NCBI RefSeq assembly: GCF_016863615.1
Contig: NZ_BOPF01000064.1
Span: 1 to 37,726, forward strand
Length of the DNA: 37,726 nt
DNA from: Virgisporangium aliadipatigenens
GTDB taxonomy: Bacteria; Actinomycetota; Actinomycetes; Mycobacteriales; Micromonosporaceae
Direction of reading: 5' to 3'
A program made the translations under genes and the position numbers. Shown piece after piece: positions 1-8,530 of the stretch. Position 1 is the stretch's first letter; every line of letters begins with the position of its first letter. A model generated the notes under the pieces. It saw nothing but the letters and a program-made list of their open reading frames with translations, was not told where the DNA came from and ran no database searches.

Positions 1-108
1 TTTCCAGGCCGTCCTGCATGGATCCATTTTCGTACATGTGTCGGAGCGGGCGGACCCTGTTTTCGCCATCTGAAAGCGGAGTCCGCCCTCCGGTTTCGAG
101 GGACAAGC

Positions 109-141
109 GGGCGGGGCGCCACCCACACGGGCGCCCCGCCC
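109..141 (-). terminator. GC-rich hairpin terminator of the S8 protease gene
   Basis: A perfect 12-bp stem (109-120 pairing with 130-141, arms GGGCGGGGCGCC and GGCGCCCCGCCC) encloses a 9-nt loop. It begins about 10 bp past the TAA stop of the minus-strand protease gene. There is no T-tract, which is usual for actinobacterial terminators. The rest of 1-150 holds no gene I can support; a weaker 8-bp inverted repeat (48-55 with 81-88) may terminate a gene to the left. Confidence 0.75.
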
Positions 142-150
142 GGCTCCTGG

Positions 151-3100
151 TTATCGCAGGCCGTAGGCCCGGAGCACGGTCTGGGTGACCGTGCTGCCGG
201 TGCGGCGGTCGTTCGCCGACACGCGCAACGACACCGAGGTGCCGGCCCGCGCCGCGGGGACGAGCGCCGCGTACCTGCCGTCCCGCCCGAGCGCCGGCAC
301 GCGCCGCCACGTCGCGCCCTCGTCGAAGGAGACGTCGACGGTGAGCGACGTTCCCCTCGGCGCGGCGAGCCCGCGCTGGTGCCGCAGCGTGAACCCGACC
401 GTGTGCGCCCGCGCCGCCACCCGGCCGGTCGCGTCCGCCGCCACGTCGTAGTCGACCTGCAGCAGCGGCAGCGGACCGGCGACCGGGCGCGACGTGAACG
501 TCCACGCCGTCTCGGTGCGCGTTCCCCAGAGCCACTCGGCGTTGCTGCGGGCGGTGGTCATCGCCAGGCGGTAGGTCGCCGTGCCGCCGGGCACCTGCAC
601 GTCCCGCCACGCGTTGGGCAGTTCGGCGAGCGGCTTGCCGTCGCGGGAGAGCGTGACGGCGCCGAGGTTGGCGTCGTCGTAGTGGCCGTCGGCGTCGACC
701 AGCCGCGGCACGCGCAGCCGCAGGATGTCACCGTCCCTTGTGGACACCACCGACGGCGGTGCGGCCGGCCGGACCACCGGCGCGTACCACGACTCCGACA
801 CGCGGTCGTCGCCCCGGTAGGTACGCGGCTCGTCGAGCAGCCCGTAGCCCAGTGGGCCGAAGTCGATCCACGGCCAGTCGTGCGAGACGCGGTGCTGCCA
901 CAGGGAGTCGCCCGCGGACACCCACTCCTCGCGCTCGCTGCCGGTGGCGACCGGGCGGGAGGTGTCGTTCCACGAGTATTCCTGCCAGGGGCGCCAGCCG
1001 AAGCGCTGTTCCTTGGCCCAGCCGAAGCCGCCCTGGTCGCCGTAGCGGGTGTGCACGACGGCCGTGTTGCGTGCGGTCACGGTGTGCGTGATCCGCTGCG
1101 GGATGTGGCCGCGTTCCACGTGGAAGACGTCGTACAGGTACGGGCTCGACGGCGTCAGCGTCAGGTCCAGGTACGCGCCCTTTCGCGCCCGCTCGACGAG
1201 CCGCATGCCCGACCCCGCGGGAAGATGCAGCGTGGGCACCGCCTCCCGTTCGCCCTCCGGGGACCAGACACTCCAGGCCGAGAAACCGGCGGGCCTGATC
1301 AGGAGAGCGACTGCCGCCCCGCGCGTCGCGACCGACGCCAGCTGTTCATCCTCGGGAACGTCACCCGCCGGCACCAGCACCGCCCGACCGCGCACGTCGC
1401 TGCGCCCGTCGTCGACGACCAACGGGTAACGCCGCTTCCCCTCGAAGACCGGCGAGCGGGTCCGCAGGTACGCGGCGATGTTCGGCACACCCGGCACCGA
1501 GGCGCTCACCTGCGGCGCCACCAACTGCCACCGGGACGAGAACTCGAAGCTGCCGCCGCGGCGCAGCGGTGCGGTCGGGGTGACGTTGACCTGCCGGACG
1601 CCGCTGAAGTGCATCACGCCGTGGCTGATCGTCCGCCCGCCCGGCGTGACCCGGTGCGAGTAGTAGCTCAGAATCGTGCGCTGCTCCGCGGGTTTCGGCG
1701 TCTCGATGCGGATCGGCGTGCCGGTGCGCGCGTCGAGCGTGACGACCAGGTCGCGGTCGAGCACCAGTTCCGGATTGACCACGAGCGTGACCTGTTCGTC
1801 CTGCGGGCCGCCGTCGGCGATGAGCGCGTGCAGGAAGTAGTCGCCCTCGGTGAGCCCCTGGACGGTCAGCTCGCCGCCGTTCTCGATGTAGTTGAGCACG
1901 TCGTTGTTGGGCATCTCGCCGTACATGAGCAGCACCGGCACACCGGTGCGCCGCCCCGACCGGTCGACGGCGCGGAACGTCACCGAGTGGCGCGGCCCGT
2001 CGACCGGCAGGCCGACGGCGGTGGTGACCCGCGTGCCGTCCGGGGCGGTGGCGGTGATCCGTCCACTGTGGAGGCCCCGGTCGATCTTCTTCGGATCCAG
2101 TGTCACGGGCGCCTTCGCCGTTCCGTGCGCGGGAACGGTCACCGTCGCCGGGATGCTGAGCGCGTCCGGTTCGGCCTTGCCGGTGGTGGTGTTGTCGAGC
2201 GCCAGTTTCAGCGTCAGTGTCACCGGTGCGTTGCCGTCGTTGGTGTACGTGATGTCCTTTGTGGACGGTGCGGGGTTCGTGTCGATGTACAGGCCGAGGT
2301 CCAGGGTGCCCGTGCCGCGCACGGCCTGGGTGGTCGCGCGGGCCACGTCGACCCGGCCCGCGCCCTGGGCGTACGCGGACAGGCCGGCCGTCGGCTGCGC
2401 GGTGCCGGTGAGCGCCTCCTTGAGCGTGGCGCCGTTCCAGTCGGGGTGCTGCTGGGCCAGCAGGGCCGCCGCGCCGGCGACGTGCGGGGTCGCCATCGAG
2501 GTGCCGTTGGCCGCCGTGTAGCTGGCGTCGACGGGCTTTCCCATGGACGTGCCGGCCGCGCGGGCCGCGACGATGCCGACGCCGGGCGCGGTGATGTCCG
2601 GCTTGAGCCCCTCGTCACCCGCGCGCGGCCCCTGGCTGGAGAACGGCGCCAGCGCGTCCGACCGGTCGACCGCGCCCACGGTCAGCGCCGCCGTCGCGAT
2701 GCCGGGCGTGCCGATCGAGCCCATCCGGCCGGCGTTCCCCGCCGCGACGACGAACAGCGTGCCGGTCTGCGCGCTGAGCCGCTCGACCGCCTCGCTCATC
2801 GGGTCGGAGCCGCCCTTCGCCTCGCCGCCGAGGCTCATGCTCACGATGTCGGCGCCCTGTGCGGCGGCCCACTCCATGCCGGCGATGATCCACGAGTCGT
2901 AGCCACTACCGGCACCGTTGAGCACCTTGCCGACGAGCAACTCCGCGCCCGGGGCCACCCCCTTGCGGCTGCCGCCCGAACCGGCACCCGACCCGCCGAC
3001 CGTGGCGGCCACATGGGTGCCGTGCCCGTGCCGGTCCACGGTGTCGGCCTCGTCGGTGAAGTTCTCCGCGCGGGCCACCCGGCCGGTCAGATCGGGATGC

Positions 3101-3765
3101 GTCTGGTCGACCCCGGTGTCGAGCACCGCCACCTTGACGCCCCGGCCGTCGATCCCGGCGGACCACGCGGCGGGTGCGCCGATCTGCGCGGTGCTGCGGT
3201 CCAGGGTGGTCTTCACCCGACCGTCGAGCCAGATGCGTTCGATCCCGCCGGAGGACGCCAGTTGCGGACCGGTCTGCTCACGCCAGAAGTTCGACAGAGT
3301 GGTCTTGTCGGCAGTGAACGCCGCACCACCGATGCTCGGGAGGGCGCGACCACGGGAAGCCACGCGGGCGCCGGGACCGTAGCGCACGATCAGCGGCAGG
3401 CCCGGCGAGTCCGCGTCCCCGAACCCGTCGGCGACCAGCTCCTCCACGTCGAAAAGGTCCACGTCCAGCCGCCCGGCGGCGATCTGCGGGACGACGTCGC
3501 TCGGCAGCACGCGCAGCCCGCCGTCGACCTCGAGCGTGTGGAACGTGATCCGCTCCCGGCCCGGCGCCGGCGTGACCGACGCGGCGACCCGCCCGTCACC
3601 GGCCGGCGACAGCGCGACGACGTCCCCGGTGATCAGCGTGATCCGCGCGGTGGCGGCGGCCGGGGGAGTGGGGCCGGGCGCACCGGCCGGGGCGGCGGCC
3701 GCCGGCACGGGGACGGAGAGTGCGACCGCCACTACCACGGCCGCGGCTATTGCAGGTGAACGCAT
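151..3765 (-). CDS. Secreted subtilisin-like serine protease (peptidase S8), 1204 aa
   Basis: An extracellular endopeptidase. The start at 3765 gives an N-terminus of MRSPAIAAAVVVAVALS followed by an Ala/Pro-rich cleavage zone, a typical signal peptide; the frame stays open about 64 codons upstream, but those codons look non-coding. Residues 40-190 resemble a propeptide. The S8 catalytic domain spans about 195-480, with Asp216 (VAVLDTG), His248 (HGHGTHVA), oxyanion Asn344 (AAGNAG) and Ser423 (NGTSMATPH). The long C-terminal part (about 480-1204) is beta-rich and of unassigned function, as in many large actinobacterial subtilases. All three catalytic residues are present, so activity is likely; the substrate is unknown. 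It is a single-gene unit ending at a strong hairpin. Confidence 0.95.
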   Translation of the reverse strand: MRSPAIAAAVVVAVALSVPVPAAAAPAGAPGPTPPAAATARITLITGDVVALSPAGDGRVAASVTPAPGRERITFHTLEVDGGLRVLPSDVVPQIAAGRLDVDLFDVEELVADGFGDADSPGLPLIVRYGPGARVASRGRALPSIGGAAFTADKTTLSNFWREQTGPQLASSGGIERIWLDGRVKTTLDRSTAQIGAPAAWSAGIDGRGVKVAVLDTGVDQTHPDLTGRVARAENFTDEADTVDRHGHGTHVAATVGGSGAGSGGSRKGVAPGAELLVGKVLNGAGSGYDSWIIAGMEWAAAQGADIVSMSLGGEAKGGSDPMSEAVERLSAQTGTLFVVAAGNAGRMGSIGTPGIATAALTVGAVDRSDALAPFSSQGPRAGDEGLKPDITAPGVGIVAARAAGTSMGKPVDASYTAANGTSMATPHVAGAAALLAQQHPDWNGATLKEALTGTAQPTAGLSAYAQGAGRVDVARATTQAVRGTGTLDLGLYIDTNPAPSTKDITYTNDGNAPVTLTLKLALDNTTTGKAEPDALSIPATVTVPAHGTAKAPVTLDPKKIDRGLHSGRITATAPDGTRVTTAVGLPVDGPRHSVTFRAVDRSGRRTGVPVLLMYGEMPNNDVLNYIENGGELTVQGLTEGDYFLHALIADGGPQDEQVTLVVNPELVLDRDLVVTLDARTGTPIRIETPKPAEQRTILSYYSHRVTPGGRTISHGVMHFSGVRQVNVTPTAPLRRGGSFEFSSRWQLVAPQVSASVPGVPNIAAYLRTRSPVFEGKRRYPLVVDDGRSDVRGRAVLVPAGDVPEDEQLASVATRGAAVALLIRPAGFSAWSVWSPEGEREAVPTLHLPAGSGMRLVERARKGAYLDLTLTPSSPYLYDVFHVERGHIPQRITHTVTARNTAVVHTRYGDQGGFGWAKEQRFGWRPWQEYSWNDTSRPVATGSEREEWVSAGDSLWQHRVSHDWPWIDFGPLGYGLLDEPRTYRGDDRVSESWYAPVVRPAAPPSVVSTRDGDILRLRVPRLVDADGHYDDANLGAVTLSRDGKPLAELPNAWRDVQVPGGTATYRLAMTTARSNAEWLWGTRTETAWTFTSRPVAGPLPLLQVDYDVAADATGRVAARAHTVGFTLRHQRGLAAPRGTSLTVDVSFDEGATWRRVPALGRDGRYAALVPAARAGTSVSLRVSANDRRTGSTVTQTVLRAYGLR
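2061..2073. repeat. TCCACWGTGGA palindrome, copy 1
   Basis: GTCCACTGTGGAG; the 11-bp core at 2062-2072 is a perfect palindrome inside the large protease gene. Confidence 0.8.
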
Positions 3766-3814
3766 GTCGGCAGTCTGGTGTCCGGTTGTTTCGGCCGACA
3801 TCGATCGCACCTGC

Positions 3815-3840
3815 CGCACAGTGGACATGTCGCACAGTGG
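3815..3840. repeat. Direct repeat CGCACAGTGG x2 upstream of the protease gene
   Basis: CGCACAGTGG occurs at 3815-3824 and again at 3831-3840, a 16-bp period, in the 172-bp gap between the divergent protease and O-methyltransferase genes. A 16-bp direct repeat 50-75 bp from the protease start could bind a regulator. It also resembles half of the TCCACWGTGGA palindrome found elsewhere in the window, so it may be two decayed copies. Confidence 0.45.
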
Positions 3841-3925
3841 CCATAATGACCGCGTGTCGATCCCGCACGAACCGGCCGGCCAGCTTAAAACGACGCTTGT
3901 CGATGTATCGGCGGCGCGTCTGGCA

Positions 3926-3931
3926 TAGGGT
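3926..3931 (+). promoter_or_regulatory. -10 hexamer TAGGGT, leaderless start of the O-methyltransferase
   Basis: TAGGGT ends exactly 6 nt before the GTG at 3938, which puts the predicted transcription start on the first base of the start codon. No convincing -35 was seen. The GGG of the hexamer could also act as a weak Shine-Dalgarno site, so leaderless initiation is an inference. Confidence 0.5.
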
Positions 3932-3937
3932 GTCGCG

Positions 3938-4528
3938 GTGGACGAGGCCCTGCGCACCCTTCTCGACGAGCTCTACGCCGACGGCACCGCGCACGACGCG
4001 GACCAGCCCGACCGCCTCCGCAGACGCCGCAACCTCGAACCGGAGACCGCGAACCTGCTCGCGCTGACGCTGCGCGTCGCCGGTGCCCGCGAGGTGGTCG
4101 AGATCGGCACCTCCAACGGCTACTCGGCGATCTGGCTCGCCGACGCCGTCCGGGACACCGGCGGACGAGTGTCCAGTGTGGACGTCGAGGAATGGCCGGG
4201 CGTCGTGGAGAACCTCGTGCGCGCCGGTGTCTCGCCGAGCGTCGCGCGGGTCATCAGCGACGGCGGCGCCTATCTCGCCGGGCTGCCGGAGGGCAGCGTG
4301 GACCTGCTCTTCCTCGACGCCGAACGGGTCGAGTACCCGCGCTGGTGGCCGCATCCCGTGCGGGTGCTGCGCCCCGGCGGGGTGCTCGCCGTCGACAACG
4401 TGCTGTCGCATCCCGACGAGGTCGCCGGGTTCCTCGCGCTCGCGCGAAAGCGGGACGACCTCGTCGGGCACACGGTGCCGGTGGGCAAGGGGCTGTTCCT
4501 GGCGTGGAAGCGGGCTACTCCACGCTGA
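3938..4528 (+). CDS. SAM-dependent O-methyltransferase, class I, 196 aa
   Basis: Predicted to transfer a methyl group from S-adenosylmethionine to a hydroxyl on a small acceptor (the family of YrrM and caffeoyl-CoA-type O-methyltransferases). Visible motifs are VVEIGTSNGYSAIWLADAV (the glycine-rich SAM-binding loop), the acidic strand-2 end SSVDVEEWP, VDLLFLDAERVEYPRWW (the metal/substrate Asp region) and LRPGGVLAVDNVLSH. The length is normal for the family. The GTG start is favoured by a -10 hexamer 6 nt upstream and by the alignment of the N-terminal helix. Its 3' end overlaps the ferredoxin gene tail-to-tail by 14 bp. The neighbouring P450 makes a tailoring role in a secondary pathway conceivable, but no biosynthetic core genes are visible. 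Confidence 0.88.
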   Translation: MDEALRTLLDELYADGTAHDADQPDRLRRRRNLEPETANLLALTLRVAGAREVVEIGTSNGYSAIWLADAVRDTGGRVSSVDVEEWPGVVENLVRAGVSPSVARVISDGGAYLAGLPEGSVDLLFLDAERVEYPRWWPHPVRVLRPGGVLAVDNVLSHPDEVAGFLALARKRDDLVGHTVPVGKGLFLAWKRATPR

Positions 4529-4709
4529 TCGCGCCGGACGGACAGAGGTCGACGGCCTCCTGCAGCAGATCCTTCTGCGCCTCCGGGGGCGTCGGATCGG
4601 TCAGCACCACCAGGCCCTGCTCGTCGTCCTGGTCGAACACGGTCGGCAGCGTGCGCACGCAGTTGCCCGCGCCGACGCAGACGTCCCGGTCGACCCTGAT
4701 GCTCAGCAT
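4515..4709 (-). CDS. Ferredoxin for the P450, 3Fe-4S type, 64 aa
   Basis: A small soluble electron carrier that would pass electrons from a ferredoxin reductase (not in this window) to the adjacent P450. Cluster ligands are Cys11, Cys17 and Cys56 (CVGAGNC and LCPSGAI). The usual second cysteine is replaced by Ala14, giving C-x2-A-x2-C, which is the signature of [3Fe-4S] P450-partner ferredoxins. The ATG is 10 bp past the P450 stop, with GAGGAGG close in front of it, so the two genes are one transcript and probably translationally coupled. The 3' end overlaps the O-methyltransferase gene on the other strand. Confidence 0.92.
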   Translation of the reverse strand: MLSIRVDRDVCVGAGNCVRTLPTVFDQDDEQGLVVLTDPTPPEAQKDLLQEAVDLCPSGAISVE

Positions 4710-4719
4710 TCCTCCTCGC

Positions 4720-5943
4720 TCACCATGCGACGGGCAGTGCGGTCAGGCCGAATACCACCGCGCGGTCCCGGAACACCAGTTCCTCCGGGGCGACGGCGAG
4801 GCGCAGCGCGGGGAAGCGGCGGGCCAGTTCGACCAGGGCGACGCGCAACTCGGCGCGGGCCAGCGGCTGCCCGATGCACTGGTGCACGCCGAAGCCGAAC
4901 GCGATGTGCTGTTGCGCCTGGCGATACGGGTCGAACTCCTCGCCGTCGCCGAAGACGGCCGCGTCCCGGTTGGCCATCGAGAGCACGGCGATCGCGCCCT
5001 CGCCGGCCCGGATCGTCACGTCGCCGATCGTCACGTCCTCGATCGCGAGCCGGGGCAGGCCGGAGCGCACGATCGAGGCGAAGCGCAGGAGCTCCTCCAC
5101 CAGGCCGGGTGCGAGGTCCGGGTTCTCGTGCAGGGCCGCGTAGTACTCCGGGCGTTGGATGAGCAGCAGGGCCGACAGGCCGATCATGTTCGCCGTCGTC
5201 TCGTGGCCGGCGATGAGGAGCAGGATGCCGATGTTGATCATTTCCTGCTCGTCGAGTTCGCCGGTGTCGAGGCGTTCGGTGACGAGCCGGCTGATCAGGT
5301 CCTCGCCCCGTGCCCCGGGGTCCGTCTCCCGGACCTTGTCGATGAGGGAACGGATGTAGGCGCGCAGTTCGTCGGAGGCGGTCCTGATCTCCTCCGCCGG
5401 GTTGTTGAGCCCGATGAGCATGCGGCTCAGCTGCTGGAACCGGGCGTGGTCCGCGTAGGGCACCCCGAGCAGGTGGCAGATCACCATGGACGGCACGGGC
5501 AGCGCGAAGTGGTGCACGAGGTCGGCGGGCGGGCCGGCGTCGCGCAGGTCGTTCAGCGCGTTGTCGACCGCCTCCTGGATCAGCGGTTCGATCCGCCTGA
5601 TGTTCTTGATCATGAACTCGGACGTGAGCATCCGCCGGATCCGGCTGTGGTCCACCCCGTCCATCCGGATGAACATGCCCTTGCGGTCGATGTCGCGCTG
5701 CGGCGGCTCCGGGCGCAGCAGCGGGAAGGCCGGTCGGCTCGCGTCCGCGCTGAACGCCGGGCTGCGCAGCATCGCGCGCACGTCCGCGTGGCGGGTGATG
5801 AGCCACGCGTCGGAGCCGTTGGGCAGCCGCACCTTCGTCGCCGGGCCGTCGAACCGGTGCCGGTCCAGGTCGCTGAGCAACCCGAACGGCTGCCCCGGCG
5901 GCTCGGCGAACGGGTACCGGGGCAGGTCGGTGGTCGTGGACAT
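4720..5943 (-). CDS. Cytochrome P450, bacterial class I (CYP105-like), 407 aa
   Basis: A haem-thiolate monooxygenase inserting one oxygen atom into an organic substrate. Seen: the I-helix oxygen-activation motif AGHETT (245-250), the K-helix ExxR pair Glu284/Arg287, and the haem-binding loop FGFGVHQCIGQPLARAEL with the axial ligand Cys356. The segment MDGVDHSRIRRMLTSEF (94-110) and the haem loop resemble CYP105-type actinomycete P450s; this assignment is by recognition only. The ATG is preceded by AGGGGG at good spacing. The ferredoxin gene follows immediately. The substrate cannot be read from sequence; xenobiotic or secondary-metabolite hydroxylation is typical of the group. Confidence 0.95.
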   Translation of the reverse strand: MSTTTDLPRYPFAEPPGQPFGLLSDLDRHRFDGPATKVRLPNGSDAWLITRHADVRAMLRSPAFSADASRPAFPLLRPEPPQRDIDRKGMFIRMDGVDHSRIRRMLTSEFMIKNIRRIEPLIQEAVDNALNDLRDAGPPADLVHHFALPVPSMVICHLLGVPYADHARFQQLSRMLIGLNNPAEEIRTASDELRAYIRSLIDKVRETDPGARGEDLISRLVTERLDTGELDEQEMINIGILLLIAGHETTANMIGLSALLLIQRPEYYAALHENPDLAPGLVEELLRFASIVRSGLPRLAIEDVTIGDVTIRAGEGAIAVLSMANRDAAVFGDGEEFDPYRQAQQHIAFGFGVHQCIGQPLARAELRVALVELARRFPALRLAVAPEELVFRDRAVVFGLTALPVAW

Positions 5944-5953
5944 ACGATCCCCC

Positions 5954-5966
5954 TGATCAACGATCA
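5954..5966. promoter_or_regulatory. Possible operator TGATCAACGATCA upstream of the P450
   Basis: A perfect 5-bp inverted repeat with a 3-bp spacer lies 11-23 bp upstream of the P450 ATG, in the 61-bp gap behind the copA remnant. A GATACT sequence on the minus strand (5971-5966) overlaps it and could be a -10 element. The position suits a repressor site, but no regulator gene is adjacent, so confidence is low. Confidence 0.3.
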
Positions 5967-6004
5967 GTATCGATGTATGTACGCCACGTTATCGTCCGGC
6001 CGAC

Positions 6005-6093
6005 TCAACGGGTAGGCCTGAACCCCTTCAGCCGCAGGCTGTTGGTGACCACGAAGACCGAACTCAGGGCCGTCGTGGCTGTCCAGGCGGTGC
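6005..6093 (-). pseudogene. 3' remnant of a second copper P-type ATPase gene
   Basis: Read on the minus strand, the end of this segment encodes [18 protein letters not shown] and then RPTR and a TGA stop, the C-terminal tail of a P1B ATPase. The intact copA just upstream ends [25 protein letters not shown]. The 39-bp core is identical between the two, yet the last ten codons differ at many synonymous sites while encoding nearly the same peptide. The remnant has no start and only about 25 recognisable codons. It looks like the tail of a diverged paralogue left by recombination within the conserved core rather than a fresh tandem duplication. Confidence 0.75.
6033..6071. repeat. 39-bp direct repeat, copy 1 (copA remnant)
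   Basis: Identical over 39 bp to 6122-6160, offset by 89 bp. It encodes [13 protein letters not shown] on the minus strand and lies in the copA remnant. Confidence 0.95.
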
Positions 6094-8265
6094 TTATCGG
6101 GTTGGGCGGAAGCGTCGAAGTCGCAGGCTGTTGGTGACCACGAAGACCGAACTCAGGGCCATAGTCGCTCCGGCGATCATCGGGTTGAGCAGCCCGGCGG
6201 CGGCCAGCGGCAGGGCCGCCACGTTGTACCCGAACGCCCAGAAAAGATTGCCTTTGATCACCCGCAGGGTGCGCCGCGACAGGGCGATCGCGTCGACCGC
6301 CGCCATCAGGTCGCCGCGCACCAGCGTCAGGTCGGACGCCTCGATCGCCACGTCCGTGCCGGTGCCCATCGCCAGGCCCAGATCGGCGCGGGCCAGCGCG
6401 GCGGCGTCGTTGACCCCGTCGCCGACCATCGCCACCACGCGTCCGGAGTCCTGCAGCCGCTTGACCACGTCGACCTTGTCCGCCGGGAGCACGCCGGCGA
6501 TCACCTCGTCGATCCCCACGGCCGCCGCCACGGCCCGCGCGACGGTCTCGTTGTCGCCGGTCAGCAGGACCGGTCGAAGGCCCTTGTCCCGCAACGCTTT
6601 CACGGCGGCGGCGCTGGTCGGCCGCACCTCGTCGGCCAGGACCAGCGTCGCGCGCGCCTTGCCGTCCCAGCCGACCGTCACGGCCGTCTTCCCCTCGGCT
6701 TCCTCCGGGAGAACGGCGTCGAGCAGCTGCGGGCGGCCGACGACCACGCGACGGTTGTCGACGGTGCCCTGGGCGCCCAGCCCCTCGAGATTGGCGAAGT
6801 CGCGCACCGGCGGCGGATTCTCGACCGCCGCGGCGACGGCGCGCGCGATCGGGTGCTCCGAGGCCGCCTCGACGGCCGCCGCGAGGCGCAGCGCCTCGTC
6901 GGGATCCTCGCCGGGTGCGGGGATCACCTCGACCAGCGCCATCCGGCCGGTCGTCACGGTGCCGGTCTTGTCGAGCACGACCGTGTCGACCGTGCGTGTG
7001 GACTCCAGCACCTCCGGCCCCTTGATGAGGATGCCGAGCTGGGCGCCGCGACCCGTGCCGACCAGCAGCGCGGTGGGCGTCGCGAGGCCGAGCGCGCACG
7101 GGCAGGCGATGATGAGCACCGCCACGGCGGCCGTGAACGCGGCCGTCGCGCCGGCGCCCGTGCCCAGCCAGAAGCCGAGCGTGGCCACGGCGAGCGCGAT
7201 CACCACCGGCACGAACACGCCGGAGATGCGGTCCGCGAGGCGCTGCACCTCGGCCTTGCCGGTCTGTGCCTGTTCGACCAGGCGGGCCATCTGCGCGAGC
7301 TGCGTGTCGGCGCCGACCCGGGTGGCCGTCACGACGAGCCGGCCGCCGGCGTTGACCGTCGCGCCGACCACGGGGTCGCCGGGGGCCACCTCGACCGGCA
7401 CCGACTCGCCCGTCACGAGGCTCTGGTCGACCGCCGAGGAGCCCTCCTCGACCACGCCGTCCGTGGCGATCTTCTCGCCCGGCCGGACCACGAAGCGGTC
7501 GCCTCTCGTCAACTGCTCCACCGGGATGCGGACCTCTTTGCCGTCGCGCAGCACGGCGACGTCCTTGGCGCCCAGTTCGAGCAGGGCGCGCAGGGCCGCT
7601 CCGGCGCGGCGCTTGGCGCGGGCCTCGAAGTAGCGGCCGGCGAGGATGAACACCGTCACCCCGGCGGCGACCTCCAGGTAGATGTTGCCGGTGCCGGTGC
7701 CCCGTTCGACCGAGAGGCGGAACGGGTGCGTCATGCCCGGCATCCCCGCGTCGCCCAGGAACAGCGCCCACAGCGACCAGCCGAACGCCGCCAGCGTGCC
7801 CATCGACACCAGCGTGTCCATCGTGGCGGCCCCGTGTCGCAGGTTGACCGCCGCCGCCCGGTGGAACGGCCACCCGCCGTACACCACCACGGGGGCGGCC
7901 AACGTCAGCGACGCCCACTGCCAATGCGCGAACTGCCACGCCGGCACCATCGCCAGCGCGATCACCGGCACCGCGAGCGCGATCGACACGAACAGCCGTG
8001 TGCGGAGCGGGTCGTACGGCGGCGCGGCCTCCTCGACCGGCGCCGCCGGGACCCGCGCGGTGTAACCGGTGCGTTCGACGGTGGCGATCAGGTCGTCCGC
8101 CGTGATCGTCGGGTCGGCGATCGTCACCGAGGCCTTCTCGGTGGCGTAGTTGACGCTCGCGCGCACGCCGTCCATGCGGTTGAGCTTCTTCTCGATCCGG
8201 TTGGCGCACGCGGCACAGGTCATGCCGCCGATCTCCAACTCGACGAGGTTCGTCGGGCCACTCAT
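6094..8265 (-). CDS. copA: Copper-exporting P1B-type ATPase CopA, 723 aa
   Basis: A plasma-membrane pump that uses ATP to expel Cu(I). Domains in order: one N-terminal heavy-metal domain with Cys17/Cys20 (GMTCAAC); eight predicted membrane helices; the actuator loop TGES (285-288); the membrane metal site Cys388-Pro-Cys390; the phosphorylation site Asp432 (DKTGT); His471-Pro472 in the nucleotide domain; the GDGVND hinge (615-620); and the Cu(I)-specific YN (680-681) and MALSS (702-706) motifs in the last two helices. All key residues are present and the length is normal. It follows copZ by 30 bp in the same direction, so the pair is an operon under the CsoR-type operator in front of copZ. An ATPase tail remnant follows its stop codon. 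Confidence 0.97.
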   Translation of the reverse strand: MSGPTNLVELEIGGMTCAACANRIEKKLNRMDGVRASVNYATEKASVTIADPTITADDLIATVERTGYTARVPAAPVEEAAPPYDPLRTRLFVSIALAVPVIALAMVPAWQFAHWQWASLTLAAPVVVYGGWPFHRAAAVNLRHGAATMDTLVSMGTLAAFGWSLWALFLGDAGMPGMTHPFRLSVERGTGTGNIYLEVAAGVTVFILAGRYFEARAKRRAGAALRALLELGAKDVAVLRDGKEVRIPVEQLTRGDRFVVRPGEKIATDGVVEEGSSAVDQSLVTGESVPVEVAPGDPVVGATVNAGGRLVVTATRVGADTQLAQMARLVEQAQTGKAEVQRLADRISGVFVPVVIALAVATLGFWLGTGAGATAAFTAAVAVLIIACPCALGLATPTALLVGTGRGAQLGILIKGPEVLESTRTVDTVVLDKTGTVTTGRMALVEVIPAPGEDPDEALRLAAAVEAASEHPIARAVAAAVENPPPVRDFANLEGLGAQGTVDNRRVVVGRPQLLDAVLPEEAEGKTAVTVGWDGKARATLVLADEVRPTSAAAVKALRDKGLRPVLLTGDNETVARAVAAAVGIDEVIAGVLPADKVDVVKRLQDSGRVVAMVGDGVNDAAALARADLGLAMGTGTDVAIEASDLTLVRGDLMAAVDAIALSRRTLRVIKGNLFWAFGYNVAALPLAAAGLLNPMIAGATMALSSVFVVTNSLRLRRFRPTR
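6122..6160. repeat. 39-bp direct repeat, copy 2 (copA 3' end)
   Basis: The copy inside intact copA, matching 6033-6071 exactly. Sequence identity ends abruptly on both sides even though the encoded peptide similarity continues downstream. Confidence 0.95.
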
Positions 8266-8295
8266 GACGTCACCACCGTGCAGCGGGCGGGTCGA

Positions 8296-8502
8296 TCAGT
8301 CGACCAGGGCGTAGCCGGCCTCGTCCACGGCCCCGCGAACGGCCTCCCGGTCCAGGGGAGCGTCGCTGGTGACCGCGGCGGTGCCGGCCGGCACGTCGAC
8401 CTGGACGTCGGTGACGCCGGGCAGGGTGCGCAGCTCGGTGCTCACCGCGCCGGCGCAGTGGGCGCAGGTCATGCCGGTGATGGTGTAGGTCGTCGTCGTC
8501 AT
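8296..8502 (-). CDS. copZ: Copper chaperone CopZ, 68 aa
   Basis: A single heavy-metal-associated domain that carries Cu(I) in the cytosol to CopA and CsoR. The metal site is Cys13-Ala-His-Cys16 in GMTCAHC, and the ferredoxin-like fold is complete through EAGYAL at the C-terminus. The ATG at 8502 is chosen because TATAGT lies 7 nt upstream, which would give a leaderless message, and because the domain begins at residue 4. First gene of the copZ-copA operon. Confidence 0.95.
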   Translation of the reverse strand: MTTTTYTITGMTCAHCAGAVSTELRTLPGVTDVQVDVPAGTAAVTSDAPLDREAVRGAVDEAGYALVD

Positions 8503-8509
8503 GCGTTCG

Positions 8510-8515
8510 ACTATA
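8510..8515 (-). promoter_or_regulatory. -10 hexamer TATAGT of copZ, leaderless start
   Basis: TATAGT on the minus strand is 7 nt from the copZ ATG and overlaps the CsoR-type operator, so a bound repressor would block RNA polymerase. Confidence 0.6.
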
Positions 8516-8530
8516 CCCCTGGGGGGTACT
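8511..8530. promoter_or_regulatory. CsoR-type operator of copZ-copA
   Basis: The TATACCCCTGGGGGGTA core is a G/C-tract palindrome flanked by TA steps, the known form of CsoR operators. It shares TATACCCCYGGGGGG with the site in front of csoR (11171-11189) and overlaps both the copZ -10 hexamer and the stop codon of the upstream monooxygenase gene. Confidence 0.8.

Noticed and set aside
379-3759. A 1126-codon open frame on the plus strand opposite the secreted protease
   Set aside because: It is rich in Arg/Gly/Pro/Asp/His with no domain, and lies antisense to a gene with a full catalytic triad; long antisense frames are expected at this G+C.
3766-3957. Extension of the S8 protease to 3957
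   Set aside because: It would bury the signal peptide 64 residues inside the protein and overlap the O-methyltransferase start.
6005-8209. A frameshifted second reading of copA through the remnant
   Set aside because: The other frame has a compositionally random sequence except for the last 25 codons; intact copA runs in its own frame to TAA at 6094.
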